DNA of 64,000 nucleotides, taken from Hemicordylus capensis (lineage: Eukaryota > Chordata > Lepidosauria > Squamata > Cordylidae). Both the position numbers and the translations under genes were made by a program. Positions 1 to 11,309 of this stretch are shown one piece after another (position 1 is the first letter of the stretch; every line of letters begins with the position of its first letter). The notes beneath the pieces are model-generated. The model worked only from the letters and a program-made list of their open reading frames with translations. It was not told where the DNA came from and ran no database searches. The stretch covers positions 9,429,982 through 9,493,981 of the forward strand of contig NC_069671.1 of NCBI RefSeq assembly GCF_027244095.1. The letters are read 5' to 3'.

Positions 1-802
1 GTTAAGAGTGGTAGGGAAAATGTTTGGCATGCACAAGGTCCCAGGTCCAATGCCCAGTTACAGAGCTCAGGAATAAGGGCTGGTATTCCCATGCATGCCC
101 CACATAGAGGATGCGTTGGGGCCCCCAACTTGGGGGTAGAGATATGTAGAAATTCTCTGAGAAATGTCATGTCTTATGAAAGCTCATCTAGATTGCTTTG
201 GAATTTCTCACATTTGCAGGTGTCACTGTTGTAGTCTAGGTTGACTTCAGAGTCCCTAAGCATTTGAGGAGCCGCCGCCCCCCTCATTTTTCTGAACTCT
301 CCCAACTCCCACCCAATCAAATAACCCATATCCTCAATCCTCAAAACCTATTTTTCTCCCCCACAATGTCTTTCCTCTCCCACCCCTAAACATTGGAGTG
401 CTTCTCAAACTTTCTCCTGTATGCATTGATTGCTTTTTTTTTTTTTTGCTTGACCTATTTGGCCATAGCTGGCAGATTCAATGTAAGTTAACTGAGATAA
501 TAGAGAGTAAGAAAGATTGAAAGAAACTCCAAGGCATCATCTGGAAGGAAAGGGGGTGTTTCTCAGTTTCTCAGGGTACTAGGCTTAAGCAAGAGTAACA
601 GGTATGCCTTTGGGGCCTATAGGCCTGGAGGAGGGTGGGCTGGTCTTCTCTCAGCACAGCTGAAATGTGTTGGCCATTCTCGTTTCCAGGATGGGCCGTT
701 AACCGCTGATCAGCGAAGGACAGTCATTCACACAAAACGCATGTACACATGCACAGATACCTGTATGTATTACAATGAATGGGGCAAGGGCTCTCATACC
801 TG
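1..802. other. Intergenic DNA with a SINE-like fragment
   Basis: No gene is recognisable. The first 80 bases contain a B-box-like stretch (AAGGTCCCAGGTCCAATGCC) that resembles the tRNA-type SINEs elsewhere in the window, so this is probably an old SINE end cut by the window edge. A T-run lies near 434-448. The rest appears unique. Confidence 0.5.
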
Positions 803-902
803 GGCCTCCAGATGTTGTTGGACTTCAACTCCCATAATCCCTTTGGCCATTGTGGCTGGGGGTTATGGGAGTTGCAGTCCAACGACCACTGGGGGTCCAA
901 GT
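803..902. mobile_element. Palindromic hAT-like MITE (CAGATGTTGTTGGACT family)
   Basis: The two halves are inverted copies around a short centre. The left half carries CCAGATGTTGTTGGACTTC and the right half the complementary GCAGTCCAACGACCACTGG. The related copy at 23169-23304 has CAGGGATT ends and a perfect 8 bp target duplication, which assigns the family to hAT-type elements. The outer ends are not clear in this copy. Confidence 0.7.
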
Positions 903-2320
903 TCTACCCAGCCATCAGGACCCTGCAGGCATAGAAATAATAGAGTTGTGATTGCAGGGATGCCATCCATGGATGTGACATTCTGCAGAGCACACTCTAT
1001 TACCCTGCAGTTGAAGCACAGCTGGGTTCCCTCCTGCTCCTTCACGGCCAGTCAGAGGGCAACTGCTGATACCACAAGGCTTGCCACTTTGCTGGCAGTG
1101 CAAAGCATGCTGGGAAGGCATGGAAGCCTTGGAGGACTTGCTGCTTCTGATTTCAACACTGGATACCACACCTGGCTTTATGGTGTGTTTCATGGGTTTG
1201 TTGACCCAAACAGACATTCTGGTCATGTGTTGCTAATGGGTTAGGCACTCTCCAACCCAGCCCCAGATGGTCGTGTGAACAGGCCTAAAGTCTGAAGAGC
1301 ATGATTCAAAACGGATGTCTTAATTCCGCTTCCAGCTGATAGTGAAAAGACAATGTCTCTGAAGCCCTAAAGGGCCCTAGTGTGAAATCAACCTCACTTC
1401 TGTTTAAAAGTGTTACAGAAATTGAGAACAATCAAAAGGGACTTTAATAATCCCAAGTGGCCTAGTTTAATTGAGGCTTGAACTTTGATTCTCCAAAATC
1501 CAGAAGGACCTCTACAAAGCGAGAAAAAAAAAATGAATGTAAGGGAAAGTATTCAATTTGGGGGTGTTTTCCATCTGCCGCTCTGTGTCCTGAAGCATCT
1601 GACAGGAGAACATGAAAGGCCCAACACAAATTTGAATTATCCAGATGTCTATGTGAGTACTGAAATCTCATTATAAAGCTTTCCAACACTTCTATCATAC
1701 TACATCAGAGATGGAAAATCCAGAGAGACCCCCTTTAAGCAGGTTCATCCAAGTTGAATTTAACAGCCATTGGAAGGCTCTTATTTCACATGGTCGAGCT
1801 GATCTGAGCCCTGTTGAGCCTTTAATTGCAAAAATCTGTTTTCTTAGGGGTTTTGTAAGCTATTTTTATGGTGCTGCTAACCAATTATGGAGCATATGTT
1901 TAAATAATAAATATGCCTACAAATGTACAGGTAAAATAAATACAGAGTGGTTTTTGCCAAAGGAGATTGATTCTCAAGGGCACACATTCCAGCAGGTCTT
2001 GGAAGAAGGCATGTTCTTAAATAAAGCTTCTTTTAAAAGCTTTATTGTACAAAATGGGGTGAGGAATGGGGCATCTTTCTATCTAGCCAAAAGTGAACAA
2101 TGCCAGGGGTATCATTTGAAGTAACAATCAGTGTGTTGCACCCAAAGAATATCTAACAAGAGCTGTACCCAAGAGCAGAAACATCTACCACTCATTCCAC
2201 AAACGACGCAAAGAAATTTGGCTCCCTGGAGTGAACCATCTGATATCTATATTGTCTGTGGAACAGGAATGAGAAACATCTTTCTTCACTTACCATGTCT
2301 TTGTTCACCGAGAAGGGAGG
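903..2320. other. Intergenic DNA, no recognised gene
   Basis: This is mostly unique sequence. The longest open stretch is 137 codons on the + strand (1711-2124). It has no domain I recognise, no repeats and no clear splice or promoter context, and its AT-rich composition fits chance or a non-coding element. I do not call it a gene. Confidence 0.5.
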
Positions 2321-2619
2321 AGATCTGGTCTTGTGGTAGAAAGCATGAATTGTCCCCTTTGCTAAGCAGGGTCCATCCTGGTTTGTATTTGAATGGGAGA
2401 TAATGTGTGAGCACTGTAAGATATTCCCCTCAGGGGACAGGGCTGCTCTGGGAAGAGCATTTAGGTTCCACGTTCCCTCCCCGGCAGCATCTCCAAGATA
2501 GGGGCTGAGAGAGACTCCTGCCTGCAACCTTGGAGAAGCTGCTGCCAGTTTGTGTAGACAATACTGAGCTAGATGGACCAATGGTCTGACTGGGTAAAAG
2601 GCAGCTTCCTATGTTCCTA
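2321..2619 (+). mobile_element. 5S/tRNA composite SINE, near full length
   Basis: The head carries the 5S-like core GCTAAGCAGGGTC followed by GAATGGGAGA and GAGCACTGTAAGATATTCCC. The middle is a decayed tRNA-like module (GGGCTGCTCTGGGAAGAGCAT). The tail runs from GACAATACTGAGCTAGATGG to TTCCTATGTTCCTA. This is the standard layout of the most abundant repeat in the window. Confidence 0.85.
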
Positions 2620-3950
2620 GAGTACATACTTAACTGATGGAGTTCAGCATCACAAAATATGGTAACATCCACCGACTTGGACACCCAGATGTTTTCTGGC
2701 TGCCCTTAATTCTTCTGTGACAGGCATGGAAGAAATTGTAGGAGGAAATTACAACTGGGCTGATAGGTGAACATCTAAGGGGAGTTGCTTTTTTAAAAAA
2801 AAGAAAGAAAAAGAAAAGTAGCAGATGCTTTCAGGAAGGAAGGAATAGTTTTCTCAGTGGAACTTACCCATTATAGTCCCACTACCTCTGAACCAAAGAT
2901 TCTGTTGATCTCTGAATACCAGATGCTGGTGGCAAACATGGGAATCCCATCAGCCTCATCTCCTGCTTGTGAAGCTCCCTAGAAGCTAATGTTGGTTGAC
3001 TAAAGTTGGCCACAGTTGGATATGTTATGTTGAACTAAGTGGACCTTTTGATTTGACCCACTTTTACGTTCTAATGCAGCAATCGTCACTTTTCCCCAAG
3101 CCTTGTTGAATGCAAAAGGTCCCTTCAGGTTTGGCAGTGGAAGAAAGAAACATTATAATATATTCCAGTCCAGAAGAGGTGCTGAGCAGGTGTTCAGGGG
3201 GTGATGGATCAGGAATGGCAGAAGCTCCGTAGCAAAAAAGCAGATGGCAGGGTGCACATAGAAGTTTCTCCAGGACCTCGGAGAGCTCCTTGTGAGCAAA
3301 GACATAGTATCTGGCTTTAACTGAAATAAGCAATTTGTAACATAGGAAGCTTCCTTATATATCAATGTTCTACACTGGTTTTTAAGGGGAGGCCACTTTG
3401 GCAACAAAACAAAACACAACCAATGTGAGAGCTATTTCCCACTGTGCTCAACTCCGCACACTACTGCACTTTTCTTAGAGCTAGGAGGACCCTTTCAGAG
3501 AGATGGAGCCCTCTCTTAAGAGCTCTAGGAGCCCTGGGAAGGGTTACACTTTCCAGCACTTTGTGCATGACTCCAAGATGATGCAGGAGCACAAGAGGGC
3601 TCTTAAAGGAGCTGTGCCTCAGTGCTGGGCAAAACATGGGGGGATTGGTTGTCTCCCCACGGTGCTAGGGAACTGTAGAGAGAGCTTTGGCCAAAGTTTC
3701 ACACAGGCCAAGGAACAATTAGTCAGAGAACTGCAATAAGGGTTGATGGGAGCCAACACACTGGCCCTCTGGGCCTTACTAAGAAGAACACTGTTCTAAT
3801 GCATGACAAAGGATTTGGCAGTAGGCCACTTTGGGGCATCTGGGACTTTAGCCTCCCTTCCCCCCTTCTCAAAGTTTCCCTTTAACAAAGCTAATTGCCA
3901 GCCAAAATATGGAAGGCACAGGTGTCCTCTTCTGTGAGGGTCACTGGCAA
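2620..3950. other. Intergenic DNA, no recognised gene
   Basis: Apparently unique sequence. A short SINE-tail remnant (AACATAGGAAGCTTCCTTAT) lies near 3338-3360. A purine-rich A/G tract occurs around 2795-2820. No coding signal was found on either strand. Confidence 0.5.
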
Positions 3951-4592
3951 GAATGTAGGAAGCTGCTTCCTACCGAGTTGGACCCCTGGTCCATCTAGCT
4001 CAATATTGTCTACCCAGACCGGAAGTGGCTTCTCCAAGGTTACAGGAAGGAGTCCCTCCCAATCCTATCTGGAGATGCCAGGGAGGGAACTTGGAACCTT
4101 CTGCATGCAAACATGCAGGTGCTCTTTCTGGAACAGCCCCATCCCATACAAGGAAGTGCTTTCCCAAAAAATGCATAATTAACCTATGGAATTATCTGCC
4201 ACAAGATGTGGTGACAGCCACTAGTCTGGATACCTGAAGAAGGGCTTAGATAAATTCATGGAGTGCACGTCTATCAGTGGCTACTATTCTGATGGCTATA
4301 GACCACCTCCAGCCTAAGAGGCAAGATGTCTCACAATGTCAGATGCAGGGAAGCAACAGCAGGAGAGAGGGCATTCCCTCAGCTCTTGCCAGAGGCATCT
4401 GGTGGGCCACTCTGGAAAACAGGATGCTGGACTAGATCAGTCTTGGGCCTGATCCAGCAGGGCTGTTCTTATTCCCTAAGGGAATATCTTACAGTGCTCA
4501 CACGTGTCGTCTCCCATCCAAATGCGCACCAAAGTGGACACTGTTTAGCAAAGAGGACTATCCATGCTTGCTACCATCAGACCAGCTCTCCT
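3951..4592 (-). mobile_element. 5S/tRNA composite SINE split by a CR1 insertion
   Basis: The SINE tail and body occupy 3951-4146, and the 5S-like head resumes at about 4474-4592 (AATATCTTACAGTGCTCACA to GACCAGCTCTCC). Both parts have the same orientation and together make one element. The intervening 4147-4473 is a CR1 3' end, so the SINE was there first. Confidence 0.8.
4147..4473 (+). mobile_element. CR1-type LINE, 3' end, inside a SINE
   Basis: It begins with ACAAGGAAGTGCTTTCCC and AATTAACCTATGGAATTA, typical of the end of amniote CR1 elements, and runs through TCTGGTGGGCCACTCTGG to the terminus GATCCAGCAGGGCTGTTCTT. Only the extreme 3' part is present, the usual 5' truncation of CR1. Its last 45 bases resemble the tail of the composite SINE. 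Confidence 0.8.
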
Positions 4593-5184
4593 TCATTCAT
4601 TTGCAAGGATGGATAAAGTTGGGATGGAAGATGGTGAGGTTGATATTTGGGGGGGAGGGTGGGGTCAAATAAATTCCCTTCCAGTAAATGGTATGTCAAG
4701 CCATATCAGGAACTGATTGGTTTGCATTTGCTCATGAGCGATTGCTCAGCACCGTTATTATTAACCTTCTTTTATTTAAGAAAAGTCAGATCGCAGCATC
4801 CATCAAAAAGCAAGATGTAATAAATGTCCGTGTTGTGTTTTTTATTTACTTCAAGAAAAGATAATTACATGTCCCTGAAACAAATGTTCCCTGCATGCAT
4901 TTTGGAGATTTAGAAGTGAAAAGGCTTGTCTGGAGAAAAATATCTGACTGCCATCATGTTAATAAACTGTATTGATCCTTCTCAGTGATAGATTTCCCCA
5001 TTATTTAATATCGAGATTGCAGTAGCCGGGTCCCCCACCCCACTATAATCTCCCACCTGATTCTGTAGCATTGAGCTTCACTGCCCCAGCACCTGGCATA
5101 TTCTCTCATTTTGGCATTCGCTTTCAAAGTGGCACATTTGAGGGAACGGAACAAATGGACTCCAACAACAACAACAACACCTCT
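4593..5184. other. Apparently unique AT-rich island
   Basis: Between about 4735 and 5030 there is no repeat I can recognise. The sequence is rich in TAAT-type and ATTA-type words and includes CATGAGCGATTGCTCAGCAC. The texture resembles conserved non-coding elements seen near developmental genes, but conservation cannot be judged from one sequence. Confidence 0.35.
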
Positions 5185-5485
5185 AGGAACATAGGAAGCT
5201 GCCATATACTGAGTCAGACACTTGGTCCATCTTGCTCAGTATTGTCTATACAGACTGGCAGCAGCTTCTCCAAGGTTGCAGGCAGGAATCTCTCTCAGCC
5301 CTATCTTGGAGATGCTGCCAGGGAGGGAACTTGCAACCTAGATGCTCTTCCCAGAGCGTCTCCATCCCCTAACTGGAATATCTTACAATGCTCACATGTA
5401 GTCTCCCATTCATATGCAACCAGGGCAGACCCTGCTTAGCTAAGGGGACAAACCATGCTTGCTACCACAAGACCAGCTCTCCTCT
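5185..5485 (-). mobile_element. 5S/tRNA composite SINE, full length
   Basis: It reads from AGGAACATAGGAAGCTGCC (tail complement) to CCACAAGACCAGCTCTCCTC (head complement), with every module present. A short (AAC)n run at 5164-5178 lies immediately before it. Confidence 0.85.
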
Positions 5486-6385
5486 ATAAGTCCCGCTCAG
5501 AACTTCTCTCATTTTTTAACAAGTACTTCATGACACTTGGGGCAGAACTGATCTGTCGGCTTTCATACTGGATGGCCTGTTCCCCACAGCCAAAGATCTG
5601 TAGAGAGAAGCCATGTGGCACACAGAGACTTCTCCACCCTCCGATTTTGTGCAGTTTAGAAACTATCCCTCCATAAACACTCCATCCGTCATAATAATGG
5701 GGATCTTGCCAGTGATACACAAATTAATCTTCCCTGCCCAACTGGATCTCTTCCTTGAATGATAATGGTGATTATTAATATTATTTCTTCTCTAATAATT
5801 ATCTCATCATTCATTTGATGTAAGTCCTCCAAACTGAGTGCTGAGTTTCAGGGATCAAATTCCCCCAAGAAAAATATGCCAGCCTTCCTAATTTGTATTT
5901 ATCCATTGTTCTTTCGGTATTTCTCCCCTAATTTGTATTTATCCATTGTTCTTTTTTCAGAGGTGTAATTTCCTTTAAAGGACACCCTACTAATCTGCTC
6001 AATCAATATGCTTATATTGATTGACCTGTCAAGTCCATGAGCGTGAGCAATTTTTTTTTCTGCCTTTGATACTTGAACTCTGGTTGTGACTGGGTTGTCT
6101 CAACTAATGAGACAAAATGATGACACAAATCCCCAAAGAAAGACACACAAAACCATCGGCATATAACGCAATGACATGGACAGCAATTAAGCCATTTGTC
6201 AGGATCATGGCGAATGGAGACAAATGTGTTTACACTTTGCTGGTGGACTTGTTAAGTCATAATTTGTTCTGAAGCTGACTCACCTTGTTTGGGGAGACTA
6301 TTTGTAGGTGGTGTCTGAGCTTTCCTTGAAACACAGTACTTTAGAAATGGCCCCTTGCTCGGATGTGTGTTGTTGATTTTCTATT
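5486..6385. other. Intergenic DNA with a local direct duplication
   Basis: The phrase CCTAATTTGTATTTATCCAT followed by TGTTCTTT appears twice, at about 5887-5914 and 5928-5955, as a 41 bp-spaced direct repeat. The stretch 6050-6300 is unique and motif-dense (GTCAGGATCATGGCGAATGG) and could be a regulatory element. No gene was found. Confidence 0.45.
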
Positions 6386-6545
6386 GTGGTAGTAGGGCTG
6401 TGCAAAATAGGCTCGGTAAAATTGGACACGTTCCAATTTTATCCAGATTGGAGGATTTCAGAGAGAATCCAAACCCAGACTTGCACAACTCATTTGAAGC
6501 TCAGACTTCTCCAACCCCCTTCAGAAAAATCCAGAGCTTTCTGAA
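6386..6545. mobile_element. End fragment of a TAGGGNTGTGC foldback transposon
   Basis: TAGTAGGGCTGTGCAAAATAG matches the left end of the foldback elements at 43663 and 50307, and is followed by inverted short words (AAATTGGACACGTTCCAATTT). No matching right end is seen before the CT-rich tract, so this is a fragment. Confidence 0.5.
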
Positions 6546-6680
6546 GTCTCTCTCTCTCTCCCTCCCTCCCTCTCCCTCTCTCTCCTCTCTCCTCTCCCCT
6601 TCTCTCTCTCTCTGCCTCACAAGCCCACTCTCCCCCCTCTCCCTCCCTCTTTCCCCCCTCCCTCTCCCTCCCTCCCCCTA
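6546..6680 (+). repeat. CT-rich low-complexity tract
   Basis: About 135 bases of imperfect (CT)n and (CCCT)n. Open frames through it on both strands are repetitive Ser/Leu/Pro or Arg/Glu/Gly and are artefacts. Confidence 0.9.
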
Positions 6681-6689
6681 AGGTCCAGG

Positions 6690-7127
6690 CTACCTTAGAG
6701 AGCACTTTCTTTGGTATGATCCCCATCGCTCGTTGAGGTCATCTGGAGAGGTCCATCTTCGGTTACCACCAGTACATCTGGTGGCGACTCGGAACCGGGC
6801 CTTTTCTGTAGCTGTTCCAAGTCTATGGAATGCACTCCCAGCAGATATCTGCAGTTTCGGCTTGCTGTTGGCCTTTAAGAGAGCCTTAAATACGTACTTT
6901 TAAAAAAATAAGCAAATCAATAAATAAAACTATACTTGTTTGGCCTGGCCTTCCAAGGTTTTTGAATTGCTTTTGAAAGTATTTTAATTGGTTTTAAATG
7001 GCTTTGAATGATTTTTAAATTGTTTTTATATTGTTTTGAGCACTGTGTTTTAAATGGTGTGTGTTTTTATATCTTTTTAACCTTGCACCACCCAGAGCCT
7101 TCGGATGGGGCGGTTTATAAATGAAAT
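6690..7127 (+). mobile_element. L2-type LINE, 3' end
   Basis: The strand encodes a decayed ORF2 C-terminus with the pattern Phe-Ser, Val-Pro, Leu-Trp-Asn-Ala-Leu-Pro and Phe-Lys before a stop. After it comes a T-rich 3' UTR and the words CTTGCACCACCCAGAGCCTT and GGGGCGGTTTATAAATGAAA. Both features are typical of squamate L2 ends. It runs straight into the CATA repeat that forms its tail. Confidence 0.7.
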
Positions 7128-7183
7128 AAATACATACATACATACATATATACATACATACATAAACAAACAAACAAACAAAC
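7128..7183 (+). repeat. (ACAT)n and (AAAC)n microsatellite
   Basis: Tetranucleotide runs ACATACATACATAC followed by AAACAAACAAAC. They are the 3' tail of the L2 copy immediately upstream. Confidence 0.9.
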
Positions 7184-7976
7184 TGTTCCATGCAGCACCC
7201 AGGGCTTGTGATTCTCCCCAACCCTAGAAACAACTCCTTACAAAGGTGTCTTTGGAGAAAAGATGGCCAACTTGTTCACATTGCTCCCTGCTAAAACCTC
7301 TTCTCATCCTCACGAAAGGCGTCCCTTCCTGATTTATGAAAAACTCATTTTAACTTTGCCACAATGTGAAAACCTTTTAAAATCCTTCCTTGATTTATCT
7401 AGTGCTTCCCGTCGGTATGCCTTCATTTCCCTGCCTGGCTCTTTTAAAAAGACATTTCCCTGTGTAATGCAGTGATATATGATGCCTTCGGAGATGTCAG
7501 TTTCTCTTAAGACATTTGGACACCATAAAAGCTCTCTTCGGCAAAGGCCAGCAGAGAAAGATAGTGTACCAATTTTCTTCAAGACTTGAAATCCCAAAGG
7601 AATACCCGTGCGGTGTCTCCCTGTGTTGTAATTCTTTTGAACAAGTTGGAGGAAGCTACGTCTTGCAAACAGCCTCTGCTGCTTTCTCCTGCGAAAGAAA
7701 AGGAAACTTCTAGAAGGAGTGCTCAAGGAACTTGACAACCTAGATTGGGCTCTAAATATAGGCTCAACTCGAACGTGTGGTTCAATCAAATTGATCGGTG
7801 TCCCCACAGGGTTTGGCACCAAGGAGCTTTATTTCGCATGAAGATTTAGAACAGGAACATTTTAGTCAAAAGCTTCCAGCTTGCAGTTTCTATCTTTAAT
7901 GCTGACGACGGCTATCCCTCAGCTGCACAGGAGGACATGCTGATGATCCTTCCTCCTTTCCTAGCAATATCTTATC
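7184..7976. other. Apparently unique island, no recognised gene
   Basis: No repeat was recognised. The minus strand is open for 162 codons (7334-7822), but the translation is Arg/Ser-rich and matches no family I know. There is no supporting splice or promoter context. The sequence could be a conserved non-coding element. Confidence 0.4.
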
Positions 7977-8017
7977 ATCATCGTCATCATCATCATCATC
8001 GTCATCATAATCATCAT
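7977..8017 (+). repeat. (ATC)n microsatellite
   Basis: Imperfect ATC repeats with CGTC interruptions. They directly precede a SINE. Confidence 0.9.
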
Positions 8018-8035
8018 TGGAACATAGGAACTTGG

Positions 8036-8413
8036 GAACATAGGAAGCTGCTATATACTGAGTCAGACCATTGGTCTATCTAGCTCAGTATTGTCTTCAT
8101 CGACTGGCAGTGGCTTCTCCAAGGTTGCAGGCAGGAATCTCTCTCAGCCCTATCTTGGAGATGCTGCCAGGGAGGGAACCTAGAACCTTCTCCAATTTCC
8201 AGAGTGGCTCCATCCCCTAAGGAGAATATCTTACAGTGCTGACACATGCAGTCTTCCCTTCAAATGCAAACTAGGGCAGGCCCTGCTTAGCAAAGGGGGC
8301 AATTCACACTAGCTATGACAAGCCCAGCTCCCCTCCCCATCCAAATGTATATCAAGGTGAGCCCTACCTTCCAAAGGAGACTTTCATGCTCACTACCACA
8401 AGATCAGCTCTCC
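8036..8413 (-). mobile_element. 5S/tRNA composite SINE with a duplicated 5S head
   Basis: A complete minus-strand SINE ends near 8336 with CAAGCCCAGCTCCCCTCC. A second 5S-like head then follows in the same orientation (8337-8413: CCAAATGTATATCAAGG to ACAAGATCAGCTCTCC). The result is one tail and body with two heads in tandem. The second head is more diverged, so it may be an older truncated copy next door. Confidence 0.75.
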
Positions 8414-9114
8414 ACCCCAAGACCAGGAAAACAAGACCAATGAATTCAGGAATCCAAGGGAATCAGACAAGGAGAATTGCAGGAATGTCCTACAGGCAAA
8501 CCCAACAGAGAACAAAGGAATTGGAAAGATTATCTGCATTGGATGGCAGCAACTCGATGATGAGAGCTGAATTCCACGTCTTGATTCCCAACCGACACAT
8601 AATCTGTGCATCTTTCGACTGAAACAATTTGTTAAATGATTTCCTTTATCCGTAGCCCCTGGATCCAGCCTGCTGTTCCTCTGCAACAGAGTGCCGTCGA
8701 GAATAGCCCTGTTTAGTTGGCGGAATCGACGTTCAGTGGAATGGGAAACTTGGCCTTTCTGTTCAATGCTGTCCCTTTTCAAGCTGTTCGTTCCCTGCTG
8801 GCATTTGGCATATTGAGGACAACTCACTAAAGAGCCATTATGAGATCAACAATGCACTCCAGGGTGAATCGCGTTTATTCCTGGGTCCTCTCTGAGGACG
8901 CCAGGAGGAAACCTGCGGCTGTATTTTACACATCTCGCAGCCGATATCTTCTACGCAGCCTCCACATTTCAGCTCCAGTGTTTTGCTCCATTTCCTTTTG
9001 TATGGTGGATCAGCTGGCCCTGTGGAGAGCAGAGCCAGGGGAGGGGGCAGCTGTTTGGCAAGCTGGGAGAAGGTTCTGTGGGGACGTTATGCTGGGGAAT
9101 GCCATGGCTCAAAT
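8414..9114. other. Apparently unique island, no recognised gene
   Basis: The region 8580-8870 is unique with balanced composition and contains GTTTAGTTGGCGGAATCGAC and GAGCCATTATGAGATCAAC. Open frames on both strands overlap each other and show no domain. It may be a regulatory element. Confidence 0.4.
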
Positions 9115-9391
9115 AGGAACATAGGGAGCTGCCGTATACTGAGTCAGACCACTGCTCCATCTAGCTCAGAACTGTCTACACAGACTGGCAGTGGCTTCTC
9201 CAAGGTTGAAAGCATGAGTCTCAGACTGGTGTTGGAGATGCCCGGGAGGGAACTTGGGATGTTCTATGCTTCCCAGAGCGGCCACATCTTCTAATGGGAA
9301 TATCTTCCAGTGCTCACACAAGCAAGCCAGGGCAGACCCTGCTTAGCAAAGGGGACAATTCATGCTTGCTACCACAAGACCAGCTCTCCTC
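9115..9391 (-). mobile_element. 5S/tRNA composite SINE
   Basis: It runs from AGGAACATAGGGAGCTGCC to ACAAGACCAGCTCTCCTCC, with slight internal deletions in the middle and head modules (GCTCACACAAGCAAGCCAGG). Confidence 0.8.
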
Positions 9392-9403
9392 CTGGGAGAG
9401 TTT

Positions 9404-9485
9404 GAGCCTCATGGGTTATGTAAACATATGACTATATAGTTATAAATGGGGAGCCTTGTGGGTTATATAGACATATGACTATGTG
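9404..9485 (+). repeat. Direct repeat flanking a transposon target
   Basis: Two imperfect 36 bp copies (9404-9440 and 9451-9485), each ending in CATATGACTAT. The second copy contains the left target duplication of the hAT-like element that starts at 9486. Confidence 0.7.
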
Positions 9486-10737
9486 CAGGGGCGTAGCAAG
9501 GTTGGAATGGGCCCAGAGACAAGATTTTAAAATGCCCCCCCCACACACACACACTCAAAGTCCAGGGCCTCCGCACACCCCAGGCCCCAAGGATTTAAGT
9601 CTGATATTCCAAAATAAGTATGCTGCCTGGAAATACATTTCACTGAATACACACACGCACACGTCACAATATATAGTGATATACATTGAGTACTATACAT
9701 TTGTTTTACTTTTAATGCCTAGAACAGACTAGAAAGATGAATGATTAAAATGGCCCCCTCGCTGCAGATTAACCAAGGAGACTTTCAACCATGCAGGGTG
9801 AGCCTATGTTTGTTTTATCAGAATTCTGAACAAATTCAGTCAAGTTCGATTCCAGGAGGTTTTTCACACGAGGCTTTTAAAGCCCTTTAACACACCTCTC
9901 CTCTGGAAGGGAGGTGCTGCATTCACATGTTGGCCAGATTGACCCTGAAGTCCCTGCGAGTTATTGGGGAGCAGTTCACACACAAGAAAAATAAAATAAA
10001 ATAAAAGCACAAGACATGCTTCCCCGTTCTCACTCAGACCTTCTGGGTTGCAAAACAACTTGAACATAAGTACATTTATAAATGAATGAATGAATGAATA
10101 AAATAAATATAATACTGTTTCTTCCAGAAGTTTTTGTAATTTTCTGCCATGAAACAAGCCACTTATAGGACTTTTTAGATAGTTTTTTTTTAAGCCAGCA
10201 AATTTTCCAAGCTGTTTTAAAATAAATAGTCAGAGACTTCTCAGTCCCACCCCCCATATCAAAGCCCTATGGCAAGCAGATCCCTATATATCGGGGTGGG
10301 GGGGGGAGGAAGGAAGGTAAGCACAAAAAGGAGTTCACACTCTACCTGGCAAATGCTGGGTTCGGCAGGGCAGCAAGGGGTCTTCTGCTGCAGAGAGCTG
10401 TGGTGGCCACTCTGGCTGCCTCCTCCTTCCTGGCTGGCTTAGGCTCTACTGGAGTTCAGGCTTCACAGAGGCCTACACGAGGCCTCCGTGGAAGCCCCGC
10501 CCACCCGCCGATCAGCTGAGAGGCGAGAGAAAAGGAGCTCTTTGCAGCTTGTCTGCTGCTGCCATTGCCGGCCAGGAGAACAAGCTGGAGAGACAGCGAA
10601 GAGGGCAAGTGGCTGAGGGGCCTTGGGGCTGGGCAGGGGGCAATGGGGAGTCACGTGAGGTGCCTCTGGGGGGCCCCTCCAGGCAGTGGGGCCCCCAGAC
10701 AACTGTCTCCCCTTGCCCGATCGTTGTTACGCGCCTG
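9486..10737 (+). mobile_element. hAT-like non-autonomous element, copy 1 (CAGGGGCGTAGC ends)
   Basis: The element is 1252 bp long. The left end CAGGGGCGTAGCAAGG and the right end GTTGTTACGCGCCTG form inverted termini. The flanks ACTATGTG (9478-9485) and ACTATATG (10738-10745) are an 8 bp target duplication with one difference, the length hAT elements make. No transposase is encoded. Copy 2 lies inverted at 39439-40546 and a short copy at 48289-48679. An (AC)n run near the left end and AAAT or GAAT runs inside are shared with copy 2. A GC-rich block at about 10455-10610 is missing from copy 2. Confidence 0.85.
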
Positions 10738-10770
10738 ACTATATGACCAGAGAACTGGTCTTGTGGCAGC

Positions 10771-11309
10771 AAGCATAGGAACATAGGAAGCTGCCATATA
10801 CTGAGTCAGACCATTGGTCCTTCTAGCTCAGTATTGTCTTCACAGACTGGCAGCGGCTTCTCCAAGGTTGCAGGCAGGGATCTCTCTCAGCCTGATCTTG
10901 GAGATGCTGCCAGGGAGGGAACTTGGCACCTTCTGCTCTTCCCAGAGCAGCTCCATCCCCTGAGGGGAATATCTTAAAGTGCTCACACTTCTAGTCTCCC
11001 ATTCATATGCATCCAGGGCAGACCCTGCTTAGCTAAGGGGGCAAGTCATGCTTGCTACCACAAAACCAGCCACTGCCAGTCTGGGTAGACAATCCTGAGC
11101 TCAATAGACCAAGGGTCTGACTCAGTATATGGCAACTTCTGATGTCCCTACGACTTTCACAAATTACATTGAGGTAATCCTTAAAAGCCATGATTCCCGA
11201 AAACAGTCAAAACAGAGAAGTGCTGCGAAAGCAGTAACCAGCTAGAAGGAACTGGTTCCATTGAGGAATTACATGCCACATTTGCCAATTCGCCTGCCGT
11301 GCCTGATGC
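10771..11309. repeat. Large inverted repeat, left arm
   Basis: The complement of 11772-12306. The inner 290 bp (11021-11309) is about 98% identical by eye to the other arm (about six differences). The outer part, a minus-strand composite SINE (10776-11070), is only about 90% identical. Inside the arm the SINE head abuts a plus-strand SINE tail (11071-11150), then unique sequence (AAATTACATTGAGGTAATCC). A small plus-strand SINE-head scrap lies just before, at 10753-10775. Confidence 0.85.

Noticed and set aside
1711-2124. A 137-codon open frame as a gene
   Set aside because: No known domain, no promoter or splice context, and AT-rich sequence without codon bias that I can see.
2345-2430. A 5S rRNA pseudogene
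   Set aside because: The 5S-like core occurs about thirty times, always followed by the same body and tail, so it is a SINE head and not a 5S gene copy.
7334-7822. A 162-codon minus-strand frame as a gene
   Set aside because: Low-complexity Arg/Ser-rich translation, overlapped by a frame on the other strand, and no recognisable family.
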